Source: Gammaproteobacteria bacterium (lineage in GTDB: Bacteria > Pseudomonadota > Gammaproteobacteria > Pseudomonadales > Pseudohongiellaceae). From it: a DNA stretch of 64,000 nt. Shown piece by piece: positions 29,788 to 39,947 of this stretch. The position numbers and the translations under genes are program-made. Numbering within the stretch: the stretch's first letter is position 1; each line of letters starts with the position of its first letter. The notes beneath the pieces were generated by a model. That model did no database searches and was not told the origin of the DNA. It was given only the letters and a program-made list of their open reading frames with translations. The stretch lies in NCBI GenBank assembly GCA_008081045.1, contig VMDC01000002.1, positions 152,532-216,531 on the forward strand, in the 5' to 3' direction.

Positions 29788-30177
29788 ATGGCTACAGCTA
29801 AATCAGGCAAAAAGAAAGCACGCTCTACCGTCATAGACGGCATCGCGTTTATCCATGCTTCATTCAACAACACGATCATTACGATTACTGATCGTCAGGG
29901 AAATGCCCTTTCCTGGGCCACGGCCGGTGGATCTGGCTTCCGTGGCTCACGAAAGTCAACTCCATTCGCCGCGCAGGTTGCTGCTGAGAAAGCGGGAAAG
30001 GCGGCGATCGAGTCCTATGGTCTAAAGAACCTTGACGTCAAGGTAAACGGACCGGGTCCTGGTCGCGAGTCTGCGGTCAGAGCTCTGAATGGCTGTGGAT
30101 TGAAAATTGGCAATATCACAGATGTGACCCCGATTCCCCACAATGGTTGCCGACCGCCCAAGAAGCGGCGCGTCTAG
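29788..30177 (+). CDS. rpsK: 30S ribosomal protein S11
   Basis: 129 residues, the E. coli length, starting [12 protein letters not shown] and ending [11 protein letters not shown]. The frame opens 7 codons earlier, but this ATG matches the family start. Confidence 0.96.
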   Translation: MATAKSGKKKARSTVIDGIAFIHASFNNTIITITDRQGNALSWATAGGSGFRGSRKSTPFAAQVAAEKAGKAAIESYGLKNLDVKVNGPGPGRESAVRALNGCGLKIGNITDVTPIPHNGCRPPKKRRV

Positions 30178-30192
30178 ACTAGGAGAAATAGT

Positions 30193-30813
30193 ATGGCCCG
30201 TTATTTAGGCCCCAAATGCAAACTGGCTCGTAGAGAAGGCACTGACCTCTTTTTGAAAAGCGGTGTGCGCCCGATTGACAGCAAGTGCAAGGTTGAAACC
30301 ATCCCCGGTCAGCACGGTCAACGCCGCGGTCGACTGTCGGACTATGGCGTGCAGCTCCGTGAAAAACAGAAGGTTCGGAGAACCTACGGCGTTCTGGAAA
30401 AGCAGTTCCGCAGCTACTACAAAGAGGCGGCCCGTCGAAAGGGCGCTACCGGTGAGAATCTGCTGCAGTTGCTGGAATGCCGTTTGGACAACGTCGTCTA
30501 TCGCATGGGGTTTGGCTCGACTCGCGCCGAAGCGCGACAGCTGGTATCACACAAGTCCATCCTCGTGAATGGATCAGTCGTCAACGTACCTTCCTATCAG
30601 ATCAGTGAAGGAGACGTTGTCTCGATCCGCGAGAAGGCAAAGCAGCAGCTACGAATCAAGTCCGCGCTGGAGCTGGCTGCACAGCGAAGCGACATTGACT
30701 GGGTATCTGTCGACATGTCAAAGCTTGAAGGTCAATTCACGCGCAAGCCCGATCGCGCGGATCTGCCTTCAGAGATCAATGAAAATCTGATCGTTGAGCT
30801 TTATTCCAAGTAG
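30193..30813 (+). CDS. rpsD: 30S ribosomal protein S4
   Basis: 206 residues: N-terminal region [16 protein letters not shown] and the S4 RNA-binding domain (about 96-160). In E. coli S4 represses the alpha operon through a pseudoknot in the rpsM leader; that was not verified here. Confidence 0.97.
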   Translation: MARYLGPKCKLARREGTDLFLKSGVRPIDSKCKVETIPGQHGQRRGRLSDYGVQLREKQKVRRTYGVLEKQFRSYYKEAARRKGATGENLLQLLECRLDNVVYRMGFGSTRAEARQLVSHKSILVNGSVVNVPSYQISEGDVVSIREKAKQQLRIKSALELAAQRSDIDWVSVDMSKLEGQFTRKPDRADLPSEINENLIVELYSK

Positions 30814-30840
30814 TGTCCAAACACAGAAAGGGTGGATTAC

Positions 30841-31839
30841 ATGCAAATTTCTTTATCTGATTTTCTAACACCGCAAGTGATACAGGTTGATGAGTTCGAC
30901 AAGTGTCACTCCAAAGTGGTGTTGGAACCTCTTGAGCGTGGCTTTGGCCATACATTGGGTAATGCACTGCGTCGGATTCTGCTGTCATCAATGCCGGGTT
31001 GCGCAGTTGAAGAGGTAGAAATTGACGGCGTCGTGCATGAGTACAGCACTATTGAGGGTGTTCGTGAAGACGTCATTGAAATTCTGCTGAACCTGAAAGG
31101 TCTGGCAGTTGTTCTGAATAACCGTGACGAAGCCATTCTGAATCTCAGTAAAAAAGGCGCCGGTGCCGTGACAGCGGGCGATATTGAGTTGGATCATGAT
31201 GTGGAGATCATCAACCCGGATCATGTGATTGCCAACCTCAACAGTAACGGCGAGTTGAACATGCGCATCCTGGTGCGCAAAGGGCGTGGCTATTCGCCAG
31301 CTGACAGCCGGGCCAGTGACGAAGAGGAAACTAGAGCAGTCGGCAAGCTGTTGCTTGACGCTTCCTACAGCCCGGTTGTTCGTATCTCTTACTCGGTGGA
31401 AAATGCCCGGGTAGAACAGCGTACGGATCTTGATAAGCTGATTATCAATCTTGAAACGAACGGTACGATAGACCCTGAAGAGGCCATACGTCGTGCCGCG
31501 ACGATTTTGCAACACCAGTTGAGCGTGTTTGTTGATCTGCAAAGCGAGATTATCGCTGAGCCTGAGGAGCGGGAAGACGAGATTGATCCCATACTGCTTC
31601 GACCCGTTGATGATCTTGAGCTCACGGTTCGCTCCGCAAACTGCCTCAAGGCAGAGGACATTTACTATATCGGCGACCTGATTCAGCGTACCGAAGTTGA
31701 GCTGTTGAAGACGCCGAACCTTGGCAAGAAATCACTGACTGAGATCAAAGATGTTCTGGCTACCCGCGGCTTATCACTTGGCCTGCGTTTGGACAACTGG
31801 CCGCCATCCAGCCTCAAGACAGATGACCGTGCTGCCTGA
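30841..31839 (+). CDS. rpoA: DNA-directed RNA polymerase alpha subunit
   Basis: 332 residues: assembly domain (about 1-230) with [17 protein letters not shown], a linker, and a C-terminal promoter/activator-binding domain with [11 protein letters not shown] and [12 protein letters not shown]. The ATG at 30841 is preferred to an in-frame GTG three codons upstream because AAGGGTGG precedes it. Confidence 0.97.
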   Translation: MQISLSDFLTPQVIQVDEFDKCHSKVVLEPLERGFGHTLGNALRRILLSSMPGCAVEEVEIDGVVHEYSTIEGVREDVIEILLNLKGLAVVLNNRDEAILNLSKKGAGAVTAGDIELDHDVEIINPDHVIANLNSNGELNMRILVRKGRGYSPADSRASDEEETRAVGKLLLDASYSPVVRISYSVENARVEQRTDLDKLIINLETNGTIDPEEAIRRAATILQHQLSVFVDLQSEIIAEPEEREDEIDPILLRPVDDLELTVRSANCLKAEDIYYIGDLIQRTEVELLKTPNLGKKSLTEIKDVLATRGLSLGLRLDNWPPSSLKTDDRAA

Positions 31840-31871
31840 AGCAGGCGCACACAAGATAAAGGTATAGAGTT

Positions 31872-32282
31872 ATGCGACATCGACACAGCGGTCGCCAACT
31901 GAATCGCAATAGTCCACACCGAACTGCCATGTTCAGAAACATGACAGCTTCGCTGGTGGAGCACGAAATCATCAGAACAACCCTGGTGAAGGCGAAGGAA
32001 TTGCGTTCAGTGGCAGAGCCATTAATCACCCTGGCCAAGAACGACAGCGTTGCAAACCGACGTCTGGCATTCAGCAGGACCCGCAACAAGGCGACAGTGG
32101 GTAAGCTGTTCGATGAGCTCGGGCCTCGCTATGCAAATCGGCCCGGCGGATATATCCGGATCCTCAAATGCGGGGAACGGCCGGGCGACAAAGCGCCGAT
32201 GGCTTACGTCGAGCTGGTTGACCGGCCGCAGCTTGATATCGCCGATCATGAGGACGAAGCAGCGGTTGCTGAAGAAGAATAA
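31872..32282 (+). CDS. rplQ: 50S ribosomal protein L17
   Basis: 136 residues starting [14 protein letters not shown]. The core is normal; the C-terminus ends in a short acidic tail rich in Glu, Asp and Ala. Last gene of the alpha operon, followed by a terminator. Confidence 0.96.
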   Translation: MRHRHSGRQLNRNSPHRTAMFRNMTASLVEHEIIRTTLVKAKELRSVAEPLITLAKNDSVANRRLAFSRTRNKATVGKLFDELGPRYANRPGGYIRILKCGERPGDKAPMAYVELVDRPQLDIADHEDEAAVAEEE

Positions 32283-32340
32283 GCACGGCGCACTGCGCTG
32301 AGCCGAGAATAATCCGGACTGCGCTTGCCGGCAAAACAAG

Positions 32341-32390
32341 CCCGATCTTCCTCACGGTACTATGGACACCGAAGGTTGATCGGGTTTTTT
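32341..32390 (+). terminator. Intrinsic terminator closing the ribosomal gene cluster
   Basis: CCCGATC and GATCGGG outer arms around an inner partially paired stem, then TTTTTT, about 60 bp past the rplQ stop and 18 bp before the next gene. Confidence 0.88.
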
Positions 32391-32407
32391 ATTGATCAGG
32401 ATTTTTT

Positions 32408-33583
32408 ATGACTAGCTCTTTTCATCCGCCAGCCAGAACCCTAATGGGCCCCGGCCCATCTGATGTGAATCCGCGAATTCTCGAAGCGCTTTCCCGGCCG
32501 ACTATTGGTCATCTTGACCCTGCTTTCATCAGCATGATGGATGAGCTCAAAACTCTGCTGCAGTTTGCTTTCCGCACGACAAATGAGCTGACGATCCCGG
32601 TGTCAGCGCCGGGCTCTGCCGGCATGGAATGCGTGTTTGCCAATCTTGTTGAGCCGGGCGAAAAGCTGATTGTGTGTCAGAACGGGGTCTTCGGCGGCCG
32701 TATGAAAGAAAACGTAGAGCGCTGTGGCGGTACTGCAGTTATGGTTACGGATGACTTTGGTGCGCCTGTAGATCCGGAAAAGCTTGAAGATGCCTTAAAG
32801 AAACATCCCGATGCGGTGGCGGTTGCCTTTGTCCACAGTGAAACCTCTACCGGTGTACGGAGTGACGCTGAGGCTCTTTGTACCCTCGCTCGCGGGTATG
32901 AATGCCTTACGATTGTTGATGCTGTCACTACGCTGGCAGGCATTCCTCTCGAAGTCGATGCTTGGGGCATAGATGCGATCTATTCCGGTACGCAAAAATG
33001 TCTCTCCTGCATCCCCGGCTTATCTCCCGTCAGTTTCTCGCCACGTGCTGCGGCGAAGATTACCAATCGTAAGAACAGGGTCCAGAGCTGGTTTCTTGAT
33101 ACTAATCTGGTCATGGGTTACTGGGGAGCGGATGCGAAACGGTCGTATCATCACACCGCCCCGGTAAACTCGCTTTATGCGCTGCACGAATCTCTGGTGA
33201 TCCTTGAGGAAGAAGGTTTGGAGGATTCCTGGAAACGCCACCGCTTGAATCATCTTGCGCTGGTGGCAGGGCTTGAAAGTCTTGGTCTGGGTTTTGTCGT
33301 GGAAGAAGCCAGTCGCTTACCGCAATTAAACGCTGTCTCATTTCCTCAACAAATTGACGACGCCGCAGTCCGGCGCGCGCTGCTGACTGAGTACGGCTTG
33401 GAAATCGGTGCGGGCCTCGGTGCTCTGGCCGGGAAAGTTTGGCGGATCGGTCTGATGGGTTATGCCAGTAATCGTAAAAACGTGAATCTCTGCGTTTCTG
33501 CTCTGGGGAATGTCTTGAATGCACAGGGGCACCGCTGTGATGTCAGCCAGGCGATCGCCGAGGCGGAGCGAGTCTACGATTGA
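32408..33583 (+). CDS. Class V aminotransferase, alanine/serine-glyoxylate type
   Basis: 391 residues. Opening motif LMGPGPSDVNPRIL, SAPGSAGMECV, HSETSTGV, and the PLP lysine in SGTQKC (Lys197). The family interconverts glyoxylate and glycine using alanine, serine or ureidoglycine as donor. The conserved C-terminal arginine region reads VWRIGLMGYAS. The whole protein is present, unlike the related partial gene at the left edge. It follows the ribosomal terminator, so it is transcribed separately. Donor specificity cannot be told. Confidence 0.88.
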   Translation: MTSSFHPPARTLMGPGPSDVNPRILEALSRPTIGHLDPAFISMMDELKTLLQFAFRTTNELTIPVSAPGSAGMECVFANLVEPGEKLIVCQNGVFGGRMKENVERCGGTAVMVTDDFGAPVDPEKLEDALKKHPDAVAVAFVHSETSTGVRSDAEALCTLARGYECLTIVDAVTTLAGIPLEVDAWGIDAIYSGTQKCLSCIPGLSPVSFSPRAAAKITNRKNRVQSWFLDTNLVMGYWGADAKRSYHHTAPVNSLYALHESLVILEEEGLEDSWKRHRLNHLALVAGLESLGLGFVVEEASRLPQLNAVSFPQQIDDAAVRRALLTEYGLEIGAGLGALAGKVWRIGLMGYASNRKNVNLCVSALGNVLNAQGHRCDVSQAIAEAERVYD

Positions 33584-33675
33584 GCAGCCTGCCGGGGCAT
33601 TCAGTTCCGGCATTTTTCTAACACGTGTCGGACGGCTCACTTTCTTTTCTAAAATTCTGGAATTACTGCGACCCC

Positions 33676-34578
33676 ATGGTAAACGCCGCCTCTCGGAACT
33701 ATATCGAGCTCTTTCTGATGTCCGCGATCTGGGGCTCGTCTTTTCTGTTTCTCCGAATAGCAGCGCCTGAGTTCGGTCCGTTCCTGCTGATACAGATGCG
33801 TGTGCTCACTGCGGTTATCGTCATGCTGCCAATTTGCATGGTATTCGGCAAGTGGGGCGAACTGATCGCTAACTGGCGCATCATATTCCTGGTCAGCCTC
33901 ACAAACATGGCTGTGCCGTTCTGCTTGTTTGCCTACGCCGCCCTCTCTATGGGTTCTGGTTTGCTGTCTATCATGAATGCGACTGTTCCGTTTTTTACCG
34001 CTCTGATAGGGTTTGCGGTCTTTGGCCAGCGGCTCTCTTCGCTGTCGCTGTTTGGCATGGCAGTGGGTTTCAGCGGAGTAATCGTCCTGGTGTTCGACCC
34101 TGATGCGATAAATCTTGCAGAGGGCGGACTGCTGGCAGTTTCCGCAGCGTTGTGCGCCTGTTTTCTTTACGGGATGGCTCTTAATCTCGTGTCGAGAAGG
34201 CTGACAGCGGTATCCGGTTTGGCAATTACTACCGGCAGTCTGCTGTTTTCCTCTGTGCTGCTGGTGCCATTTTCAATGCAGTCATTGCCGGATGAGATGC
34301 CCGGCGTTTCTGCCTGGATGGCGGTCACGGCGCTGGGCATAGGGTGTACGGGGCTGGCTTATCTCATGTTCTACAGACTGATTGCCCGTATCGGTTCTGA
34401 ACAGACGATTATGACTGCCTATCTGATCCCGCTTTTCAGCCTGTTGTGGGGCAATCTGTTCCTCTCGGAGAGCATAACTGCATTTACGGTGCTGGGATGC
34501 TTGCTGGTCTTACTGGGTGTGGGGATGACCACTGGTAAACTTCCCGGGCTGTTTAATCGGACCTCAGCATCGCGTTAA
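33676..34578 (+). CDS. EamA/DMT-family membrane transporter
   Basis: 300 residues with about ten membrane segments in two EamA repeats (about 8-140 and 155-285). It resembles amino-acid or metabolite exporters of the RhaT/YdcZ superfamily; the substrate is unknown. The ATG at 33676 begins just before the first membrane helix; a GTG at 33625 would add 17 residues. Neither has a clear Shine-Dalgarno. It follows the aminotransferase by about 90 bp and could be co-transcribed. Confidence 0.85.
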   Translation: MVNAASRNYIELFLMSAIWGSSFLFLRIAAPEFGPFLLIQMRVLTAVIVMLPICMVFGKWGELIANWRIIFLVSLTNMAVPFCLFAYAALSMGSGLLSIMNATVPFFTALIGFAVFGQRLSSLSLFGMAVGFSGVIVLVFDPDAINLAEGGLLAVSAALCACFLYGMALNLVSRRLTAVSGLAITTGSLLFSSVLLVPFSMQSLPDEMPGVSAWMAVTALGIGCTGLAYLMFYRLIARIGSEQTIMTAYLIPLFSLLWGNLFLSESITAFTVLGCLLVLLGVGMTTGKLPGLFNRTSASR

Positions 34579-34791
34579 GGCGGGCTTCGAAAGCTTAATT
34601 CGTAATCCTGAAGGCATTTTCAGGCAGAATCCGGCGCGAATTTGACCTGATTTGACGTTTTTGGCGCAGGAAATCGCCATATTTAATAGTAATTCGTACA
34701 CTTATCGTCTAAGTTACTGTTTTTACAAGTATTCTCTATTCAAAGATGCTGAGTTTTTAATTCAGGCAGGACGCGCAGGGCGGGTAATCGC

Positions 34792-37638
34792 ATGCAGGCT
34801 GAGCCCGGTTTAACAATAGAAGACCCGATTGAGGGCGATTTCGATCAGGACGCGTCAGCAGTCCCGAGAATCGAGTTGCAATCACCGCCTCTGTCAGAGC
34901 TCATTGATGAGCGAGAATATGAGGATACGGCTGTGTCTCTGGAGTCGGTCGATTCGCAGACCATTCAGGGCAAGTTGCAGCAGCTTAACTCCAGCTCTGA
35001 CACCATCATCATCAAGGAACCACTGGCATTCATAGCGACTGAGATTGCTATGGACAGGGTCAAACTGCTGCGTCTCGAAAAGCCGTACAAGATCTCCCTG
35101 GGAGAGACATTAAATCCGGACGTCAGTGTTGATCAGGACTCCCAGGGCTTTGAAGTCCTGTTCACTGACGGCACCACAATTTCGGGCGATACCTTTGGCT
35201 ATCGAATCGAAACTAACGGCATTCACTTCTACGAAATTACGGCGATTAAACGTCAGTCCTTTTACTGTAAACATCTGTTTATTCCCCACGCAGCAATCGA
35301 TCGTCATAGCATCAGCGATCGGCCTGAACCTCAACGGGATAGCAAGCCCGCCGGTGAGCAGGACACTGCTGAGCCGCTTCAGAATCGTGCTACAGCAGAG
35401 GAAATTCGCCCGACCACCGGTGCCGAGCTTGATGAGGCTTTGTCTGTGATTGAGCAGGTGCAGGACAATCTTGAGAGCGAACTGCTTACGGAGCAGCAAG
35501 CTGGTGAGCCAAATACTGAAGAGCTGGAGAATCAGCCTGAGGCTGATCAGATTCAAGAGCAGTCTGTTCAAAAATTGATGGGCGACCAAAGCGTCAGCGA
35601 ATTGCCCGAAGGTTTATCGCAAGAAGGGCAGTACAGGCAGCAACCTGCCAATGAACAACTCAATGAACAGTTCGATGGAGAGTCAGACGAAGAGGAAGAT
35701 GGAGATTCGCAGCTGTCGCTGGAAATGAATCTCCAGGAAATACGTCACGACCAATCACCGGATCGCTCGCGTCTGGTCAGTAAATATTTGGCTGCAGATA
35801 AAATCTCCGGTCATTCTGAACTTGAGACAGCTCTTGCGCGCCAGAAAAATATGCCGAATCTGAAGCTTGGCGATATTCTGGTTGGGGAAGGATTGGTCAG
35901 TGAAGCGCAGCTAAATGAAGCGCTTGCCGAACAAAAACAAAAGCACAAAGAAGCCCTTGGTGAAATTCTGGTTCAGCAGGGCGTCATTGAAAAAGATGAG
36001 ATCCAACAGGCGCTCGCGAAAAAGCTCGGGATACCCTTTGTCAATCTGCGCGAGTTCACTATAGACAATGATGTCATTTCCTTACTCACCGCAGCAACGG
36101 CGCTCAAGCACAAAGTCGTCCCTCTTTACGTCTATGAAGGCAAGATTGTTATTGCTCTCGAGAATCCTATGGATTGGCATATTACGGACGCAGTGAGCTT
36201 CAGTATTAACAAGTATGTTGAGCCGGTGATGGCGTCTGCGGAAGATCTGAACTGGGCTTTGCAATTTTATTATTCGTTTGAAGATATCCAGTCTACGATC
36301 AAGGAGTTCGATGAGGCTGAAGACGATGCGGAAGAGCCTGAAGATTACGATGCGACCATATTTTCAGCAATCGAGACGCAGCAGGTCACTGATAATGTTG
36401 TTGTAAAGATTGTCAATAAAATCATCGAAGACGCCCATCGTCAGAAATGTTCCGATATTCATATCGAACCGGGCTCGGGTAAACAAAAGGTGGTAGTTCG
36501 CTTTCGCAAAGATGGCGTGTTGACCACCTACTATAAATTTCCGCCTCGATATCGTTCGGTGTTTGTTTCTCGAATCAAGGTGATGGCGCACCTGGACATT
36601 TCCAACAAAAGCCGGCCTCAAGATGGCAAAATTAACTTCCGTCATTTCGCGCCGATTGATATTGAACTGCGAGTCGCGACGATTCCAACTCAAGGTGGTA
36701 TCGAGGATGTTGTCATCCGGATTCTGTCCGGTGGACAGTGCATGCCGATCAATGCCATCGGTTTGAGTACGTCGAATTATGACGATGTGCTGAGTGCTGT
36801 TTCCAAACCATACGGCATGTTTCTGGTTTGCGGTCCGACCGGATCAGGCAAGAGCACAACATTGCATTCGATATTAAGCTACCTGAACAATTCAGAGCGT
36901 AAGATCTGGACAGCCGAAGATCCCGTTGAAATTACCCAACCGGGCTTGAGGCAGGTTGAGGTGAACGAAAAACTCGGTATGACCTTCGCCGGCGCAATGC
37001 CCGCGTTCCTCAGAGCGGACCCGGATATCATCATGGTTGGCGAGATGAGGGATACAGAAACAGCAGGTACCGCCATTGAGGCCGCCCTCACCGGTCATCT
37101 CGTACTCTCTACTCTGCATACCAACAGCGCAGCAGAGAGCATTACGCGCCTGCTGGACATGGACATGGACCCTTTTAATTTTGCCGACGCCATGGTGGGT
37201 ATTCTGTCGCAGCGGCTGGTGAAAACGCTGTGTCCTTCCTGTAAAGCGTCTTATGTGGCTGAACCGGAGGAGATCGAGGTGCTGGCAACTGAATTCTGTC
37301 GGGAAACACTGCCGCCGGAATTGCGCATCGATCCTTCAGAGAAGCTCGTTCAGCAGCAGATTGAGGCCTGGACTGAGCGTTTTGCGTATCGAGGCGAATT
37401 TACCTTATTCAGAGCGGCGGGCTGTGCTGAATGTCTGGATACCGGATATCGGGGGCGTGTCGGCGTTCACGAACTGTTGATGAATACGCCCAAGATCAAA
37501 AAGATGATCCTGAGCAGATCGCCCGCCGCCGAGATTCATTTTGAGGCCAAGAAATCCGGTATGAAGACTCGAAAGCAGGATGGCCTTGAGAAAATCCTGA
37601 TGGGCTATACGGACCTCACCCAGACCCGTACGCTGTGA
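34792..37638 (+). CDS. GspE/PilB-type secretion ATPase with extra N-terminal domain and MshEN-like module
   Basis: 948 residues, far longer than usual for the family. Residues about 50-165 form an unrecognised beta-rich domain. A Glu/Gln-rich linker follows (about 180-330). Residues about 355-490 are a GspE N-terminal module with two repeats, LKLGDIL (357-363) and EALGEIL (387-393), the pattern of MshEN domains, some of which bind c-di-GMP. The ATPase carries Walker A GPTGSGKST (681-689), DPDIIMVGEMRD and two zinc pairs (Cys814/Cys817, Cys878/Cys881). Such ATPases power type IV pilus or type II secretion assembly. No inner-membrane partner, pilin or secretin gene adjoins it. Confidence 0.88.
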   Translation: MQAEPGLTIEDPIEGDFDQDASAVPRIELQSPPLSELIDEREYEDTAVSLESVDSQTIQGKLQQLNSSSDTIIIKEPLAFIATEIAMDRVKLLRLEKPYKISLGETLNPDVSVDQDSQGFEVLFTDGTTISGDTFGYRIETNGIHFYEITAIKRQSFYCKHLFIPHAAIDRHSISDRPEPQRDSKPAGEQDTAEPLQNRATAEEIRPTTGAELDEALSVIEQVQDNLESELLTEQQAGEPNTEELENQPEADQIQEQSVQKLMGDQSVSELPEGLSQEGQYRQQPANEQLNEQFDGESDEEEDGDSQLSLEMNLQEIRHDQSPDRSRLVSKYLAADKISGHSELETALARQKNMPNLKLGDILVGEGLVSEAQLNEALAEQKQKHKEALGEILVQQGVIEKDEIQQALAKKLGIPFVNLREFTIDNDVISLLTAATALKHKVVPLYVYEGKIVIALENPMDWHITDAVSFSINKYVEPVMASAEDLNWALQFYYSFEDIQSTIKEFDEAEDDAEEPEDYDATIFSAIETQQVTDNVVVKIVNKIIEDAHRQKCSDIHIEPGSGKQKVVVRFRKDGVLTTYYKFPPRYRSVFVSRIKVMAHLDISNKSRPQDGKINFRHFAPIDIELRVATIPTQGGIEDVVIRILSGGQCMPINAIGLSTSNYDDVLSAVSKPYGMFLVCGPTGSGKSTTLHSILSYLNNSERKIWTAEDPVEITQPGLRQVEVNEKLGMTFAGAMPAFLRADPDIIMVGEMRDTETAGTAIEAALTGHLVLSTLHTNSAAESITRLLDMDMDPFNFADAMVGILSQRLVKTLCPSCKASYVAEPEEIEVLATEFCRETLPPELRIDPSEKLVQQQIEAWTERFAYRGEFTLFRAAGCAECLDTGYRGRVGVHELLMNTPKIKKMILSRSPAAEIHFEAKKSGMKTRKQDGLEKILMGYTDLTQTRTL

Positions 37639-37796
37639 GCAGGACCCCGTGCCGGCGCAACGCTAGGCCGTTGAGGCCTCTGGAACTTGTGCGGCTCACT
37701 GACTGAAGACTGACCGCCTGAGAGCAACCTGAGGGCAATTAGGCCGGATACAAACGCCGGTGTCCGGCAGCCTTTCTCGATCCCTGAACGTAAGCC

Positions 37797-37837
37797 AAAA
37801 AAAAGCCGACCACCCGGCAGGTGGTCGGCTTTTTTTG
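37797..37837. terminator. Bidirectional intrinsic terminator between convergent genes
   Basis: A perfect AGCCGACCACC/GGTGGTCGGCT hairpin with a CGGCA loop, an A-run on the left and a T-run on the right, so it can stop the ATPase gene (plus) and the quinoprotein gene (minus). Confidence 0.92.
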
Positions 37838-37848
37838 TTTACCTGTGG

Positions 37849-39864
37849 CTAGTGGCCACTGCTGCCGGGCGCGGCAGCGGGCAGCGCCATTGCGGTCAGT
37901 TTTGAGCCGGTCTGGAGCATGATGTACTGATGTCCATCGTGCATCCATGTGCTCATACCATAGCGGCTTCTGCCAGGCACTTCGATAGCAGCTTCTGTTG
38001 CTCCGGTCGATTTGTTAACCGCATACAGCATCGGAGTTCCGTCAGTTTCTGTATCAGAGTAAACGAGCATGTTGGGTGTAACGGTCATGGGTACCAGTGC
38101 TCCGGTGCCCGTATTGCCGACATCAAGATTATTCTCTTCGATGACCCGCTGAACCCGAGCCGGAGTGTTACCGGTCGGTACCATCCACTCATGCTCACCC
38201 GTGTTCATATTGATAGCGGTAATGCGGCTATAGGGTGGCTTGAAGTAGGGGATTTGCGCAGGGTGCCGTGGTGATCCCGCGCCGGGGCCATTGGCGAACT
38301 GCGCGTAGGTGGAGCCGGTTGGCAATTCATACTGCAGGTCAGCCTCTTCGCCCGGTACGAGCTGGACTGGACTGCACGCTGAGCGAGATGAGACGTACAG
38401 CATGCCGGTGGTCGGATCGGCTACGGCTGGCGCGGTAATATTCGCGCCGCCACCGCCACCCGGACAGAACATGGCAGCTCGCTTGCCGGACTCATGACCC
38501 CGCTGTATGGGAGGCAAAAACAGCGGCCCCATCATATAGTCAGACATCGCGGTTATGGCCTGTTGACGCAGTTCGGGTGTCCAATCCACTAAATCGTCAA
38601 TAGAAATACCCTGAATGTCGAACGGCGCAGGTTTGGTGGGGAATGGCTGCGTAGGCGACAGTTTTTCGCCTGGCACGGTAGACTGAGGGACAGGGCGTTC
38701 CTCGATCGGCCAGAGTGGCTCACCTGTCAGCCTGTTGAACGCATAGACAAAGCTCTGTTTGGTGACCTGCATAACCGCCGGGATGTCCCGGCCATCCACA
38801 TTGACGTCCATCAGAATGGGCGACATCGGGTTATCGTAGTTCCAGATGTCGTGGTGAACCATCTGGAAATGCCAGGCTCTTTCGCCAGTTGATGCATCCA
38901 GTGCGATCAAACTGGTGCCGAAGAGGTTGTCACCCGGGCGGAAACCGCCGTAATAGTCGATGGTTGCACCGTTGGTCGGGACAAACACCAGATTGTTTTC
39001 AACATCGGCGGTAATCGGAGCCCAGGAGGACACGTCACCGGTCCATTCCCAGGCGTCGTTTTCCCAGGTCTCATGACCGTATTCGCCCGGACGCGGGATT
39101 ACATTGAATTTCCATTTGAACTCTCCGCTGGTCTTGTCATAGGCAAGGATGTCGCCGGGGATATTCTCAATCCGTGACTGATGATAGCCCTGTTCAGCGG
39201 AGTTGCCGACTATGATGGTGTCGTTAACGATCACGGGCGGTGAAGAGGAGGTGATATAACCGGTCTCCAGAGGTACGCCGTCATAGGGATCATAGGGGTG
39301 GCCAAGGTCTGCCAGGAGGTCAACCACACCGGTTTCCGGGAAACCCTCGATGGGAACAGGCTGACCGAAGCCTTCGAGTGGTGTGCCGGTCACAGCGTCC
39401 AGAGCTACCAGGAAGAATCCGGGAGTGATGATGTAAATGATCCCCCGGCCGTCCACCTCATCGTAGCCGATGCCCTTTCCGTAGTCAGCGCGCATTGAGT
39501 ATTCCCAGCGTGCGGTATTCGGAAGACGATAGCTCCAGACGGTTTCTCCCGTCTTCGGGTCGATGGCGACCACGTGTCGGCGAGGGCCTGCCACGGTGTA
39601 GAGCATACCGTTGATGTAGCTCGGGGTTGCACGGCCGCTGCTTGCGCCCATGCTGGCACCGTCCCATTCCCAGACCACTTCAAGGTCCTCGAAATTATCG
39701 ACGGTAATCTCGTCAGCGGGAGAATATCGGGTGTGGCCGAAATCATTACCGAGGGTAAACCACTCAACCGAATCCTGGGCCATCACGCTTGCGGAACAGG
39801 CCAGAACCAGGGCTGCCGTGGCGATCGGCTTGATGCTTTGCAGGATAGTTCGTTTTATTGTCAT
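37849..39864 (-). CDS. Secreted PQQ-binding-type quinoprotein (eight-bladed propeller dehydrogenase family)
   Basis: 671 residues with a signal peptide ending near VMAQD. The repeated tryptophan-docking segments (for example VVWEWDG, TVWSYRLP, FKWKFNV, RAWHFQM, HEWMVPTG) and the opening EWFTLGNDFGHTRYSPADEI mark the PQQ-dependent alcohol/glucose dehydrogenase superfamily. There is no heme motif, so electrons would pass to a separate acceptor. The substrate cannot be predicted. No PQQ-synthesis gene is in the window. GAGG lies 7 bp before the ATG at 39864; an in-frame GTG four codons upstream is less likely. Confidence 0.85.
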   Translation of the reverse strand: MTIKRTILQSIKPIATAALVLACSASVMAQDSVEWFTLGNDFGHTRYSPADEITVDNFEDLEVVWEWDGASMGASSGRATPSYINGMLYTVAGPRRHVVAIDPKTGETVWSYRLPNTARWEYSMRADYGKGIGYDEVDGRGIIYIITPGFFLVALDAVTGTPLEGFGQPVPIEGFPETGVVDLLADLGHPYDPYDGVPLETGYITSSSPPVIVNDTIIVGNSAEQGYHQSRIENIPGDILAYDKTSGEFKWKFNVIPRPGEYGHETWENDAWEWTGDVSSWAPITADVENNLVFVPTNGATIDYYGGFRPGDNLFGTSLIALDASTGERAWHFQMVHHDIWNYDNPMSPILMDVNVDGRDIPAVMQVTKQSFVYAFNRLTGEPLWPIEERPVPQSTVPGEKLSPTQPFPTKPAPFDIQGISIDDLVDWTPELRQQAITAMSDYMMGPLFLPPIQRGHESGKRAAMFCPGGGGGANITAPAVADPTTGMLYVSSRSACSPVQLVPGEEADLQYELPTGSTYAQFANGPGAGSPRHPAQIPYFKPPYSRITAINMNTGEHEWMVPTGNTPARVQRVIEENNLDVGNTGTGALVPMTVTPNMLVYSDTETDGTPMLYAVNKSTGATEAAIEVPGRSRYGMSTWMHDGHQYIMLQTGSKLTAMALPAAAPGSSGH

Positions 39865-39895
39865 TGTAAGCCTCACTGAGATGTAAAAAAATCCA

Positions 39896-39947
39896 GTTTT
39901 TACTGCGTCGGGCTCACCGTCGTTTTTAATAATAAGTCAGTAAAAAC
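39896..39947. promoter_or_regulatory. Perfect 10-bp inverted repeat upstream of the quinoprotein gene
   Basis: GTTTTTACTG and CAGTAAAAAC with 32 bp between them, 32-83 bp upstream of the start at 39864. It could be a pair of operator half-sites or a long-loop hairpin in the mRNA leader. Confidence 0.4.

Noticed and set aside
35381..35700. Glu/Gln-rich repeat region considered as an insertion or assembly artefact
   Set aside because: The frame stays open and joins recognisable domains on both sides; low-complexity linkers are common in such ATPases.
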